From Schauerella fraxinea (GTDB taxonomy: Bacteria; Pseudomonadota; Gammaproteobacteria; Burkholderiales; Burkholderiaceae_B), in contig JAVDKK010000003.1 of assembly GCA_030849945.1 (NCBI GenBank), forward strand, positions 744,001 through 808,000: 64,000 bases of DNA, in the 5' to 3' direction. The translations under genes and the position numbers were made by a program. A model generated the notes under the pieces. The model was not told where the DNA came from, made no database searches, and saw only the letters and a list, made by a program, of their open reading frames with translations. This document shows, one piece after another, positions 19,135 through 28,306 of this stretch (position 1 is its first letter; each line of letters starts with the position of its first letter).

Positions 19135-20016
19135 ATGAAAAATATCCAAACCCTGGTCCTGGCCGTGATCGTTTCGAGTACCAGTGCCTGCGCAAGCAAT
19201 GCCACGAAGAATCCGGCTACAGCCGAAGCGCCGGTGATAACGTTTGCAGCGACCCCACCTTCTGAAACGGACAACCCGCCAACTGGCGCCATTGCGGGTA
19301 CTCGCTTTTCCCCGGCCATCGCTTTCGCTCAACCAGCTCCAAGCAGCGCCGACGTGCCAGAAGAGACCATGCAGGCGGAGCAGGATCCCGAAGAAGAATA
19401 CGCCACGTCAGTGGTGCAGGATCCTTGGGAAAGATTCAACCGCAAAATGCATAGTTTTAACAATGTACTGGACCGATTCGTGTTGCGACCAGTGAGCGTT
19501 GGCTATGACAGGATCACGCCAGACCCGGTCCAATCGGGTGTGTCGCGTTTCTTCGGCAACCTTCGCCTACCAGCTACCGCCGTCAACCAAGCCCTGCAAG
19601 GCCGGCCGGGCCAGGCAGGAGATTCCATTGGGCGATTCGTCGTCAACTCGACAGTCGGCATCGCCGGCCTATTCGACCCGGCCACACACATCGGCCTGCC
19701 CCAGCGCGCTGGTGAGGACTTCGGGCAAACGCTGGCGACCTGGGGCTGGCGGGATTCACGCTACCTCGTAATGCCGCTGCTCGGGCCCCGCACTGTGCGA
19801 GACACCGCATCCATCGTCGTGGACTCACCGATGTCTCCCATCAGTCAAATAGACAAATCTGGCGTCGCTGACAAGTTGACAATCATGCAGATGGTCGATG
19901 GCCGCGCCCAGATGTTGAAGATGGACCAAGTCCGCGAGGACTCACTTGACGACTACACCTTCGTGCGCGATGCCTGGTATCAACGTCGGAATCGTCAGAT
20001 CGAACAGGATCTTTGA
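19135..20016 (+). CDS. mlaA: MlaA (VacJ)-family lipoprotein
   Basis: A 293-residue lipoprotein starting at ATG 19135 after AAAGGAGA. The signal peptide ends in SSTSAC, a relaxed lipobox. A long low-complexity, Pro/Ala-rich linker (about 25-95) precedes the MlaA domain, which has DPWERFNRKMHSFNNVLDRF, the repeated FFGNLRLPATAVNQALQG and the GIAGLFDPATHIGL segment. MlaA sits in the outer membrane and extracts mislocalised phospholipids for the Mla pathway. No other mla genes are nearby, so this may be a specialised paralogue coupled to MipA. Confidence 0.9.
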   Translation: MKNIQTLVLAVIVSSTSACASNATKNPATAEAPVITFAATPPSETDNPPTGAIAGTRFSPAIAFAQPAPSSADVPEETMQAEQDPEEEYATSVVQDPWERFNRKMHSFNNVLDRFVLRPVSVGYDRITPDPVQSGVSRFFGNLRLPATAVNQALQGRPGQAGDSIGRFVVNSTVGIAGLFDPATHIGLPQRAGEDFGQTLATWGWRDSRYLVMPLLGPRTVRDTASIVVDSPMSPISQIDKSGVADKLTIMQMVDGRAQMLKMDQVREDSLDDYTFVRDAWYQRRNRQIEQDL

Positions 20017-20300
20017 CAGTCTTGAGTGATCTTACGGCAGACTCGCTGGAAACCCGGAGTAGGGTAAGGAAGCACACCGAGCCTGAGCGTCCGCTTCTCT
20101 AACGAACGCATGATTCGGTATAAGGCGCGCGCTAATGAGGTCGTAATGGTTGAGGCCGAGCATAAGTATTAGAGTCATTTCACCGTCGAAATCGGTGGTA
20201 CCGGAGAAGTCTATCGACTACAAGGTTTGGTACGCTAACTAGCATAAGGACAAACCCTCGTATTTGACCTGTCTCTAACATGGCTAATCTGGAGGTTTAT

Positions 20301-20564
20301 ATGGACCCACTCATAATTGCGGCAATTAGGGGGTTAACTTGCACCACCGAGAACTCTCTTCGTACGCTGCAAAATGTCACGTCGCCGATGTTTTCGCGTG
20401 CATACGCTGAGCACGCAAAAGCTGCGTTTGAATTACGCAGGAGCAGCGATCTTTTAGACAAAGCGCTAATAGCGTCCGCACGTAGTGCGCAGGTCCAAGC
20501 CTGTCTGTGGAGGGCCGTTGGGCACTGCGCCCATCGGGCCAATTTTGTCAATGATCTAAGCTGA
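20301..20564 (+). CDS. small helical protein, paralogue family member B
   Basis: An 87-residue protein starting at ATG 20301, five bases after GGAGG. It shares the core pattern A-x-F-E-L-R-R-S-x3-L-D-K-A with 5522-5809 and 31097-31363, and the tail motif S-x-Q-V-x2-C-L with the latter. It is predicted helical and cytosolic. No function or known family was recognised. Confidence 0.7.
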   Translation: MDPLIIAAIRGLTCTTENSLRTLQNVTSPMFSRAYAEHAKAAFELRRSSDLLDKALIASARSAQVQACLWRAVGHCAHRANFVNDLS

Positions 20565-20823
20565 AGGAATGGCATTTAGTGCTCCACGCACCGACTTGCG
20601 ATTCTTTTAAGCTTTGTTCGGTGCACGTCAAGGCTCCGCTGGGGATCTGGAATCGCAGTGCAGATTGATTTTCGTCACGCAAGCGCCAGTGCGGGACCTG
20701 GGCGATGATCATGTCGGTTTCCAAAGAAGAAACGGGATGCGTTCAGGCATTTTCTGTATGAGGGCGTCTGCGTGTCGGCTTTAACGACAATAGATGCGCG
20801 GTGCCTAATTTCTGGTAGATCAA

Positions 20824-21063
20824 TCAGCTTGCCAGCCGAAAAATCATATCGGCTTGCAACTCTATCTCGCGCTCAAAAGCGTCCAAGACTGCGACGGAAG
20901 GACTGCTTTGTAATTCTTGTGTAGATCGCTCCACCTCTTCAACGTAGTGCCGTTTTAAGTCCGAAATTTGTTGAGAGGAAAGGGCGCGAATCATAGCTAG
21001 CATCAAGGTTCGTTGCGCAATCAATCTGCCTTCGACGCATTCAGGTAAGGATGGCATGGACAT
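20824..21063 (-). CDS. small hypothetical helical protein
   Basis: A 79-residue protein if it starts at ATG 21063; a TTG at 21126 would add 21 residues. It is Glu/Arg/Gln-rich and probably all-helical (LSSQQISDLKRHYVEEVE). No domain was recognised. General size and character match other small unknown genes in this stretch, but there is no clear sequence match. Confidence 0.5.
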   Translation of the reverse strand: MSMPSLPECVEGRLIAQRTLMLAMIRALSSQQISDLKRHYVEEVERSTQELQSSPSVAVLDAFEREIELQADMIFRLAS

Positions 21064-21262
21064 TTTTGGTTCGCGTTGATAATGATGATAAAAGGCGTTT
21101 CGTGGGGAGGTCTTAGGTAAAACCAAGAGACCAATTGGATCGCGCAGATTTGCGGTGATGCAACGCGCATGTCCTTGGCGTCAACGGGGGCTGGTGGCGG
21201 TATAAGCTGTGAATTAGGGGTGCACTAGGGTTGCAAACAGCTCGTCGACGCTGCAACACGCT

Positions 21263-21490
21263 CTAGCAGACGGTGAAAAACGGTTTGCCGTCTGTCCCCA
21301 CATGACTAATCCCTTTGAGGACATACGTAGCCATGAGCTGCGCTTCAGCCTCTGTCGCAAAGGTGCCCACGAATGGGGTACACCATGCTACGAGCTGCTG
21401 GCCCGGCTTTCCGGTGAGGGCAAAGATGGCGAATCGATCACCCTCAACCTTGGTAGAGACAACAACTGTATGGCCGTCAATATCGCGCAT
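21263..21490 (-). CDS. small hypothetical protein
   Basis: A 75-residue protein whose composition looks genuine: DGHTVVVSTKVEGDRFAIF followed by WCTPFVGTFATEAEAQLMA. It resembles a compact alpha/beta domain. Start ATG 21490. A competing frame on the plus strand is probably the shadow. Function unknown. Confidence 0.55.
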   Translation of the reverse strand: MRDIDGHTVVVSTKVEGDRFAIFALTGKPGQQLVAWCTPFVGTFATEAEAQLMATYVLKGISHVGTDGKPFFTVC

Positions 21491-21929
21491 GCAATTCTCG
21501 GGAAAATGGCGGCAGCCTAGCTTACTTGCTGTTCAAACACAAGACGCCCAAAAGCGCGCCAGTGTCGTTAATGAGCGATCGAAATTGGCCAATTCGTCAT
21601 GGTTCGGCGCTCGTGTGGATTAGCGAAAAGAGAAGGCCGACCTTGGGAAGATTAGTGCTTTTGATGAAAAATTGCGATTGCTCGAATTGTAGCTTTCGAA
21701 GTTGATGGCGGGCCACACTCTCGAATTGCGTCTCGAGGCAATGCTAAGCATGCCCAAGTTGCCTTCCTATCCAAAGCGATGGTGACACTTCGACGTTAAC
21801 GACGATGCTCACCATGAGAGAATAAGCTTCTCCCTAGAATCGTTACGTCGCCACTGGCGCATACGCCGCAGCACTGCCCAAGGTCGCGATGTATGCCAGG
21901 GGATTGGTATTCGTGGCCTTGTTCTTACG
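21491..21929. other. intergenic, no gene seen
   Basis: No reading frame with a ribosome-binding site or recognisable motif was found, and no repeat or hairpin stands out. Confidence 0.5.
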
Positions 21930-22373
21930 TCAGGCAGCGCTGCGTACGCTGCGATCCATCTTGCGCATCTCTAGCCATTCGAAGGTGGCCATGCCCGCCA
22001 GCATGGCCAGCACGAACACAACAGCCTTGGGCTCGCCCGCGCCAAGCGACACTATGGCTGGCCCAGGACAAAACCCTGCGATGCCCCAGCCCACGCCAAA
22101 CGTTAGGCTGCCTAGCACCAGACGCCGATCGATCTGGCGCGCCGAGGGCAAATGCATGGCGCCACCCAGCAAGCTGGTGGTGCGCTTGCGAGCCATGGTG
22201 AAGGCGAACAGGCCCACCAGCACAGCGCCGCCCATCACCAGTGCCAGGGAGGGGTCCCACAGGCCGCCCAAATCCAAAAAGCGTAGCACCTTGCCCGGGT
22301 CGGTCATACCAGAGATGATGAGGCCCAGGCCAAAGACTAGGCCGATGGCGAATTCAGATATGCGATTGCGCAT
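21930..22373 (-). CDS. YeeE/YedE-family sulfur transporter half, C-terminal type
   Basis: A 147-residue, four-helix membrane protein of the YeeE/YedE (TsuA-like) family, which moves thiosulfate or related sulfur compounds. Family features are the opening FAIGLVFGLGLIISGMTDPGKV and the GVGWGIAGFCPGPAIV motif with the conserved Cys. It is the downstream half of a split transporter whose other half is 22404-22835. Both belong to the bigR operon. Confidence 0.9.
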   Translation of the reverse strand: MRNRISEFAIGLVFGLGLIISGMTDPGKVLRFLDLGGLWDPSLALVMGGAVLVGLFAFTMARKRTTSLLGGAMHLPSARQIDRRLVLGSLTFGVGWGIAGFCPGPAIVSLGAGEPKAVVFVLAMLAGMATFEWLEMRKMDRSVRSAA

Positions 22374-22403
22374 AGGATTGGCTCCTTGAATATCAGACAG
22401 CGA

Positions 22404-22835
22404 TTACGCGAGCACATGGCGAATGGCATACACAGTGACAAAACCCGCGCCCATGAAAGCCAGCGTTGCTACGAGCGAGCGCGGCGACAGGCGCGATAGT
22501 CCGCAAACACCGTGACCGCTGGTGCAGCCCGCGCCATAGCGTGTGCCCAGGCCCACCAGCAGACCTGCCACAACCACCATGACCCAGCTGGCGTCTATGT
22601 GCGCATCATGTACGCCCACCGTCAGTCGGTATGGCAACGGCGCGGCGAGCATGCCCAGCACAAAGGTAATGCGCCAAGCGACGTCCGCGCCCCGCGGGTT
22701 GACCAATCCGCCCAAGATGCCGCTGATACCCAGGATGCGGCCTTGCAGCAGCACAAAGGCTGCGGCTGCGAGGCCCAGGAGGATGCCTCCTGCCAAAGCT
22801 GCCCATGGCGTGAAATGGATCCAATCAATCTGCAT
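22404..22835 (-). CDS. YeeE/YedE-family sulfur transporter half, N-terminal type
   Basis: A 143-residue membrane protein with about four helices. It shows the family segments LLQGRILGISGILGGLV and GLGTRYGAGCTSGHGVCGLS, the latter holding the conserved cysteine used in persulfide-relay models. Start ATG 22835 has GAGG seven bases upstream and overlaps the regulator gene end by eleven bases. Pairs with 21930-22373. Confidence 0.9.
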   Translation of the reverse strand: MQIDWIHFTPWAALAGGILLGLAAAAFVLLQGRILGISGILGGLVNPRGADVAWRITFVLGMLAAPLPYRLTVGVHDAHIDASWVMVVVAGLLVGLGTRYGAGCTSGHGVCGLSRLSPRSLVATLAFMGAGFVTVYAIRHVLA

Positions 22836-23217
22836 GGGAAGCCTCATTGGGCTTGCAGAATTGTTCAAAAAGGGTCTGCATGACCGCCAGCACCTGAGTG
22901 CTAGCTATCCGGTAGTAGACGTGTTTGCCGTCGCGGCGGGTGGTTACCAGCCCTTCGTCGCGGAGCACACCTAGTTGCTGCGACAGCGTGGGTTGGGTGA
23001 CACCTACCAGCGCCTCCAACTCGCCTACACGTTTTTCTCCCGCGGTAAGCTGGCAGAGTAGCAACAGCCGGTCGGGGTTCGATAGCGCCTTCATCAGCCG
23101 GCACGCGCTGTCGGCGGAACGGCGCAGGCTCTCTAGATTCATGGCGGTAGTAACTTCAGCATGCATAAGGGCTTCATTAATTACGGAATTGCGTCTGGGT
23201 CGATAGTTCATTGACAT
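22825..23217 (-). CDS. bigR: BigR/SqrR-type ArsR-family repressor
   Basis: A winged-helix ArsR repressor of up to 130 residues; the first Met of the conserved part could be at 23217, 23166 or 23142. The core runs CRLMKALSNPDRLLLLCQL, then VGVTQPTLSQQLGVLRDEGLV. Cysteines in LLLLCQL and LFEQFCKP match the two redox cysteines that form a disulfide or polysulfide bridge in BigR, YgaV and SqrR. It probably represses the divergent hydrolase and its own operon until sulfide or persulfide accumulates. Confidence 0.9.
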   Translation of the reverse strand: MSMNYRPRRNSVINEALMHAEVTTAMNLESLRRSADSACRLMKALSNPDRLLLLCQLTAGEKRVGELEALVGVTQPTLSQQLGVLRDEGLVTTRRDGKHVYYRIASTQVLAVMQTLFEQFCKPNEASHAD

Positions 23218-23275
23218 ACAATATATCTATCAATAAACTATTATATCCTTAATTGATGGCGCAAGGATAGCTCCC
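23218..23275. promoter_or_regulatory. AT-rich divergent promoter, candidate BigR operator
   Basis: The 58-bp spacer is strongly AT-rich (ATATATCTATC and CTATTATATC), in contrast with its surroundings, and lies between bigR and the hydrolase. BigR operators are AT-rich imperfect palindromes in the same place in other bacteria. AAGGATA before 23276 is the hydrolase ribosome-binding site. Confidence 0.5.
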
Positions 23276-24160
23276 ATGCAATCGCAAACACGGCCAGAAC
23301 CCCAGGTTCAAGCCTTTTTTGACCCGGCCACCTGCACGGTGACCTATGTGGTCTTTGATCGCCCGGGTGGGCATTGCGCCATCGTGGACCCAGTGCTCGA
23401 TTACGATCCAAAAGCCAGCTCCATCCGCACCACTTCGGCCGGCAAAGTGGTCGACTTCGTGCGCGCGCAGCAACTCACCGTGCAGTGGATACTGGAGACC
23501 CATGCCCATGCCCATGCGGACCATCTCACGGCCGCGCACTACCTACGCGAAGTGCTGGGCGGGCAGATCGCCATTGGCGCGGCTATTACCCAAGTGCAGA
23601 GGGTGTTCAAGGACGTCTTCCATTTCGAGCCGAGTTTCCATGCCGACGGCGGTCAGTTCGACCACCTGTTCGCCGATGGTGGGGCGTTCAGAATTGGCAG
23701 CATGCAGGCGCGTGCCTTGGCGGTGCCTGGACACACGCCTGCATGCATGGCTTACCAGATAGGCGACGCAGCGTTCGTGGGCGATACGCTGTTCATGCCA
23801 GATGTGGGCACGGCGCGCTGCGACTTCCCCGGCGGCAATGCGCACATGCTGTACCAGTCCATCCACCGTCTGCTGGCCCTCCCGCCCGTCACGCGCTTGT
23901 TCATGTGCCATGACTATCCGCCCGCCGGCCGCGGGCCCGCGTGGCAGTCCACGGTGGCCGAACAGCGCGCAAGCAACATACACGTGCACGACGGCGTGAG
24001 TGAAGACGAATTCGTCGACATGCGTACCCGCCGTGACGCTACGCTGGAGATGCCGGCGCTGATCCTGCCCTCGGTGCAGGTCAACATTCGGGCGGGCGAG
24101 TTGCCACCCAAAGACGACAACGGCGTGTCCTACCTCCGCATACCGCTCAATGCACTCTGA
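23276..24160 (+). CDS. blh: Blh/ETHE1-like metallo-beta-lactamase-fold persulfide dioxygenase
   Basis: A 294-residue MBL-fold protein. The metal motif reads ETHAHAHADHLTA (about 79-91), later ligands are in ALAVPGHTPACMAYQIGDAAFVGDTLF and in MCHDYPP. These match Blh and ETHE1-like persulfide dioxygenases, which oxidise glutathione persulfide to sulfite using a mononuclear iron site. It is divergent from bigR, the classic arrangement. The decayed rhodanese just downstream would have handled the sulfite or persulfide product. Confidence 0.92.
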   Translation: MQSQTRPEPQVQAFFDPATCTVTYVVFDRPGGHCAIVDPVLDYDPKASSIRTTSAGKVVDFVRAQQLTVQWILETHAHAHADHLTAAHYLREVLGGQIAIGAAITQVQRVFKDVFHFEPSFHADGGQFDHLFADGGAFRIGSMQARALAVPGHTPACMAYQIGDAAFVGDTLFMPDVGTARCDFPGGNAHMLYQSIHRLLALPPVTRLFMCHDYPPAGRGPAWQSTVAEQRASNIHVHDGVSEDEFVDMRTRRDATLEMPALILPSVQVNIRAGELPPKDDNGVSYLRIPLNAL

Positions 24161-24211
24161 CAGTCCAGACTCCGCAGCCGCGCATATGGCACGCCCACTC
24201 AAAGAGCTTTC

Positions 24212-24586
24212 ACCATCAAAACCGCACAGGAAATCGTGGCCTAGGCCTAAGTCACCGAAGTACCCATCCACCAGGTGCAAGCCGCCATATGCGCCGCCGA
24301 CGTCCTGATCGACGTACGGCAGGCCGATGAGTTTGGTCCAGACCACCTAGAAATCGCCGTTGGCATGCCCCGGCGCGTTCTAGAACTCCTGCTGGCCGAC
24401 AACCTGGTTTTTTGAGCGACGTAACCTGCGGGTGGTGCTTACTGTAGTACGGGTGGCGGAGCTGCGCTCGCGGCCCGTTCGCTGCAGTCGATGGGGTTAC
24501 CTCAGCGTGCAATCCATCGCTGGGGGACCGAAGCCTAGATGCGGGCCGGCTTCCACGTCGCAGCCTGCTCCTCAACCATTTGCTGA
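24212..24586 (+). pseudogene. rhodanese-domain sulfurtransferase pseudogene
   Basis: In one frame 24212-24415 reads QAAICAADVLIDVRQADEF then AVGMPRRVLELLLADN, the N-terminal half of a single-domain rhodanese, interrupted by two stops near its beginning and a TGA at 24413. The active-site loop YCSTGGGAALAARSLQSMG and the tail continue in another frame up to 24586, with a further in-frame TAG. At least one one-base deletion (near 24440) is needed to rejoin the halves. It follows blh, as in intact sulfide-detoxification operons. Confidence 0.8.
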
Positions 24587-24904
24587 CAGCACGCGCGCAG
24601 ATCGGTAATGCGCGTTGGCTGCAAGCCGATCTCGCGCGCGATAAGCTATTGGCACACACTTCCACTCTTCCTGCAAATGCATGCGCACAATGGCTCATGG
24701 AACTTGACCAGTCGCCTCAGGCACGCTTTAGATTCGCGAATTGCACTCTGACAAGCGTCTGAACCCTATTGTGTGTTACCAAATTAAGGCGAACTAATAG
24801 GCAACAATTCGGCAAAAAGCGAAAATTGAGTAAATACGCTAAAGAGCGTTGTTATGCGACCGTAAACATGTCCTAACCATTACGGGTCTCTGACGACGTC
24901 ATCC

Positions 24905-26506
24905 ATGAACAACTTGAATATAGGTTTAAGGCTGGGCACGACATTCACCGCGCTGATCTTGTTCCTTGCGTGCGTGGCAGGCGTCGGCGTCTACGAGATG
25001 CGCGCGCACGAAGTTCGAACGAATCGCATCACTCAGAGCCTAGTGCCCAAGCTGGATGCGGCCCAGGACATCGCCTATCGGGCAGTCGATATTGCACATG
25101 TAGTGCGCAACATCATTTTGCTCACCGACGAGGCCGAGATGCGAGCCAACAAAGCCGTACTCGACGCGCACCGTTTAAAAGCCAACGGTTTGATGGATCG
25201 GCTCGGTGGACTGGTCGATACCAATGAGAGCCGCGCGGCCTTTGCCGACGTTCGCGCTGCGCTGACGGCCTATCGCATCTTCACCGACCAGGTGGTGGCA
25301 CCTGCAATGGTGAATGACAACGAGACGGCGACGCGCATCCTGTATGGCTCGGGCTACGCAACGCAGGCGACCCTGATCGCATCGCTTGAAAAAATGGTGA
25401 CGTTGCTGAACCGTCAAATCCAGGAAGCTGCAGTGGCCTCCGAGGCTGACGCGCAGTTCGGGATGACCGTGATGATCACGGTAGCTGTGCTGGCGGCATT
25501 GGCTGCCGTCTTCGGGTCGGTGTTCATCACGCGATCGGTCACGCGGCCTTTGGAACTCGCTGTTCTGTCCGCAGATCGGGTGGCCAATGGCGACCTCAGT
25601 GTGCCGGTATCTCAGGGCTCCCGCGACGAAACGGGGCGTTTGCTTAACGCCTTGCAGCGAATGCAGCTGAGCCTGTGTCAAACGGTGGGCACGGTGCGCG
25701 AGAACGCCCATAGGGTGGCCTTGGCAAGCGCGGAGATCGCTCAGGGCAACATCGACCTGAGTAGCCGCACTGAAGAGCAAGCCGCGGCACTGGAAGAAAC
25801 AGCGGCGTCGATGGAAGAGTTGGGCACCACCCTGCAGCAAAATGCTGATAACGCCCAGCAGGCCAATCAGCTGGCGATGCACGCCAGCACGTCTGCTGCA
25901 AGGTGTGGCGGCGTTGTGGCTGAAGTGGTCGAAACCATGAAAGGAATCAACGACAGTTCGAAACGGATCGTCGACATCATTGCCGTCATCGACAGCATTG
26001 CTTTTCAAACGAACATTCTTGCGTTGAATGCGGCCGTCGAGGCGGCGCGCGCGGGCGAACAGGGGCGCGGCTTTGCAGTGGTTGCTAGTGAGGTGCGCAA
26101 CCTCGCGCAACGCAGTGCTGAGGCTGCAAAAGAAATTAAAGTACTGATCACCACAAGCGTCGCCGACGTTCAAATGGGCACCGTTCAAGTGGATCGAGCA
26201 GGCGCGAGCATGAGCGATGTGGTGGTGGCCATCCAGCGCGTGGCGAACATCATGAGTGACATAACGGCGGCCACCGTCGAGCAAAGTCAGGGCGTATCGC
26301 AGGTGGTGCATGCCGTCAATCAGATGGATCAGACGACGCAGCAGAATGCAGCGCTGGTCGAGCAAAGTGCCGCAGCAGCAGCAGGTCTCAAGGATCAAGC
26401 GCAAACGCTTGTGCACACCATGGCGGTGTTTATGTTGGCAACGCAGGAGACCTCGTCCGCGAACTCGGCTGTGCCACTGGCGCTGCATGCGTCCGCTTAC
26501 GTGTAG
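24905..26506 (+). CDS. methyl-accepting chemotaxis protein
   Basis: A 533-residue transmembrane chemoreceptor. TM1 (about 9-29), a periplasmic four-helix-bundle sensor of about 160 residues, TM2 (about 190-212), a HAMP segment (RSVTRPLELAVLSADRVANGDLS), and a signalling domain with the invariant hairpin tip IIAVIDSIAFQTNILALNAA and EAARAGEQGRGFAVVA. Methylation-region sequences (SRTEEQAAALEETAASMEEL) are present. No C-terminal CheR-tethering pentapeptide is seen. Ligand unknown. No che genes are nearby. Confidence 0.95.
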   Translation: MNNLNIGLRLGTTFTALILFLACVAGVGVYEMRAHEVRTNRITQSLVPKLDAAQDIAYRAVDIAHVVRNIILLTDEAEMRANKAVLDAHRLKANGLMDRLGGLVDTNESRAAFADVRAALTAYRIFTDQVVAPAMVNDNETATRILYGSGYATQATLIASLEKMVTLLNRQIQEAAVASEADAQFGMTVMITVAVLAALAAVFGSVFITRSVTRPLELAVLSADRVANGDLSVPVSQGSRDETGRLLNALQRMQLSLCQTVGTVRENAHRVALASAEIAQGNIDLSSRTEEQAAALEETAASMEELGTTLQQNADNAQQANQLAMHASTSAARCGGVVAEVVETMKGINDSSKRIVDIIAVIDSIAFQTNILALNAAVEAARAGEQGRGFAVVASEVRNLAQRSAEAAKEIKVLITTSVADVQMGTVQVDRAGASMSDVVVAIQRVANIMSDITAATVEQSQGVSQVVHAVNQMDQTTQQNAALVEQSAAAAAGLKDQAQTLVHTMAVFMLATQETSSANSAVPLALHASAYV

Positions 26507-26545
26507 TGGAGAAAGACCTAACTTGACCCTGAAGCACCTAGTTGA

Positions 26546-26740
26546 ACATTTCACGATTACTTGGGCGACATCTACAAGCTCATGGTTTTCCTTGTGGAGA
26601 AGGACGATTGGGCTATCGTGAACAAGGTGATGGAAGAGCTGTTCGAAAATCCGTTCCCTGCCAGAACCGCCATTGGTGTTACCTGGCTTCCGCTCGGTGC
26701 GGTGGTTGAGATTGAGGCCGCTGCCCAGATTCCGAACTGA
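26546..26740 (+). pseudogene. RidA (YjgF)-family pseudogene, C-terminal remnant
   Basis: A 64-codon open stretch encodes the C-terminal part of a RidA protein: LGDIYKLMVFLVEKDDW, NKVMEELFENPFPART and LPLGAVVEIEAAAQIP, including the conserved Arg that contacts the imine substrate carboxylate. The N-terminal half of this roughly 130-residue family is missing and a TGA precedes the fragment. RidA hydrolyses reactive enamines and imines. It lies just before the SDR gene, with which it may once have shared an operon. Confidence 0.8.
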
Positions 26741-26793
26741 TGTGAGGTCTCGGTGCACTGCACCCTTCGAATAAACGACGTTTGAGGACAATC

Positions 26794-27573
26794 ATGGATG
26801 TACGTTTAGACGGGCGTGTGGCATTGATCACGGGAGGCAGCACTGGCCTTGGACTGGCAACCGCCAAAGAGTTCGTAACGAGTGGGGCGGATGTTGCGAT
26901 CGTTGCCAGGCGATCCGATGTACTGGACATGGCAAGGCGCTCACTTGAAGCTTTAGGGCGCGGTCGGATACACGCTATTTCGGCAGACATAAGCACGATG
27001 GCCGGCGTGACCGAAGCATATGAATCTACTGTCCGTACCCTAGGGAAGATTGATGTCTTGGTCAACAACGCCGGCAAGTCGGAAACCGGTTCTTTCGTCA
27101 ACATAACTGACGAAACCTGGCAGTCTGAATTCGATCTGAAAGTGTTCGCGGCAATCCGGCTCGCGCGACTTGTTATACCGTCCATGAAGGAAGCCCGCTG
27201 GGGACGAATCATCAACGTCTTGAATACGGCGTCGAAAGCCCCGAGGGCGGGATGTGCACCAACGTCGATTTCTCGAGCTGCCGGTTTGGCACTTACCAAG
27301 GTACTAGCCAGTGAATTAGCGCCGGACAGTATCTTGGTGAATGCACTTTTGGTAGGATTGATTGATAGTGATCCGTGGGTGAGAAAGCACCAGCGAGACA
27401 GTGCGGATCACACCTACGAAGAATTTCTCAACGGAATGGCGACGTCGGTGCCTATGGGACGGGTTGGAACCGCTAGCAAATTCGCACGAGTTGCTTGTTT
27501 CTTAGCGTCCGACGCCAATGGCTATGTGACTGGAGCTGCGATAAATGTGGATGGTGGATCGCCTGTCGGTTAA
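26794..27573 (+). CDS. SDR-family oxidoreductase-like protein with replaced catalytic residues
   Basis: A 259-residue short-chain dehydrogenase starting at ATG 26794 after GAGGA. The NAD(P)-binding motifs TGGSTGLG (about 12-19) and NNAG are intact. The catalytic Ser/Tyr/Lys positions, normally S, Y and K in Y-x3-K, read NVLNTAS and APTSISRAAG, so Tyr becomes Thr and Lys becomes Arg. A subgroup annotated as 3-oxoacyl-reductase-like SDRs has this form; activity may differ from classical SDRs. A broken ridA gene lies just upstream. Confidence 0.85.
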   Translation: MDVRLDGRVALITGGSTGLGLATAKEFVTSGADVAIVARRSDVLDMARRSLEALGRGRIHAISADISTMAGVTEAYESTVRTLGKIDVLVNNAGKSETGSFVNITDETWQSEFDLKVFAAIRLARLVIPSMKEARWGRIINVLNTASKAPRAGCAPTSISRAAGLALTKVLASELAPDSILVNALLVGLIDSDPWVRKHQRDSADHTYEEFLNGMATSVPMGRVGTASKFARVACFLASDANGYVTGAAINVDGGSPVG

Positions 27574-28054
27574 GTGGACTTTACGATCAAGGCTAAACAG
27601 CCTGGCAGCCAATTGGCTGCGAGAAACATATTCCGAATGTCGTTCCAGCGTGGTCCGGACGGTTTCACGGACGTGGCGTAAAAATCTGAGGACGTGGGGC
27701 ACGTCGCGCTTGCGTGCCCGACATGCATTTAACGGACGATAGGCACAAGCGATCGCTCCGAAGCGCCTTAGCGCGATGGGGCTTTGCCAAGAAGAGGACT
27801 GAGGCAACCTTACGTCATGCCCATGCATCCTGTGCCGGCAGGGTTACCCGCCGCCCGGAGATTTTGGTCGCATAGCGTGCGCGCCGATCGAATGCCGTGC
27901 TTCGGAAGGCCGAAACACTCTGTTTGCATACCGATCGATCGTTGCCATTCGAAAGAGGGCGTTTGATCGTCCCTGATGCGACATGATGGTTATTACAAGA
28001 CATTTAACAGGAACCGCGCATTCAGCGCGGCGCCCGCATCAACCACTTTCGCGA
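27574..28054. other. intergenic, no gene seen
   Basis: Only short overlapping frames on both strands without recognisable motifs. No clear terminator was identified. Confidence 0.5.
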
Positions 28055-28306
28055 TTAACGGCCGCGGTTTGACTGAGAAACGAGCGACCCGGCTAGCCTC
28101 TTGGTCGTCGCAGCGGAACTCGAGTTATCGAGTGCTGCCGACGCCCGGCCCTCGAGTTTCTCTCCTCCTGTCTGTGCTGCTGACCCTGATTGGCGCAAGG
28201 CCGAGCCGGCTAAAGAACGCTGTAGATTGCTAGCCGAGCCGCTTTGGAGCGTCTTGCCGGCAAGCGACGCAACTCGAGAAGACGTCTGTTTAGTATTAAC
28301 ACCCAT
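28055..28306 (-). CDS. conserved small Ser/Ala-rich repeat protein
   Basis: An 83-residue protein starting at ATG 28306, six bases after GGAG. It consists of two similar halves, each with a K-T-L/L-D-x-S stretch followed by LAGSAL or LAGSLV and an SQ/RQS element (ASLAGKTLQSGS and LAGSALRQSG; LDNSSSAATTKRLAGSLVSQ). I recall similar small proteins of unknown function in many proteobacteria. It has no signal peptide. Confidence 0.7.
   Translation of the reverse strand: MGVNTKQTSSRVASLAGKTLQSGSASNLQRSLAGSALRQSGSAAQTGGEKLEGRASAALDNSSSAATTKRLAGSLVSQSNRGR

Noticed and set aside
23543..24346. 267-residue minus-strand frame opposite the persulfide-dioxygenase-like gene
   Set aside because: His-rich composition is the antisense of the hydrolase and rhodanese remnant; no gene signals.
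25175..26791. 538-residue minus-strand frame opposite the chemoreceptor
   Set aside because: Antisense shadow of a high-GC gene; the chemoreceptor on the plus strand has unmistakable motifs.
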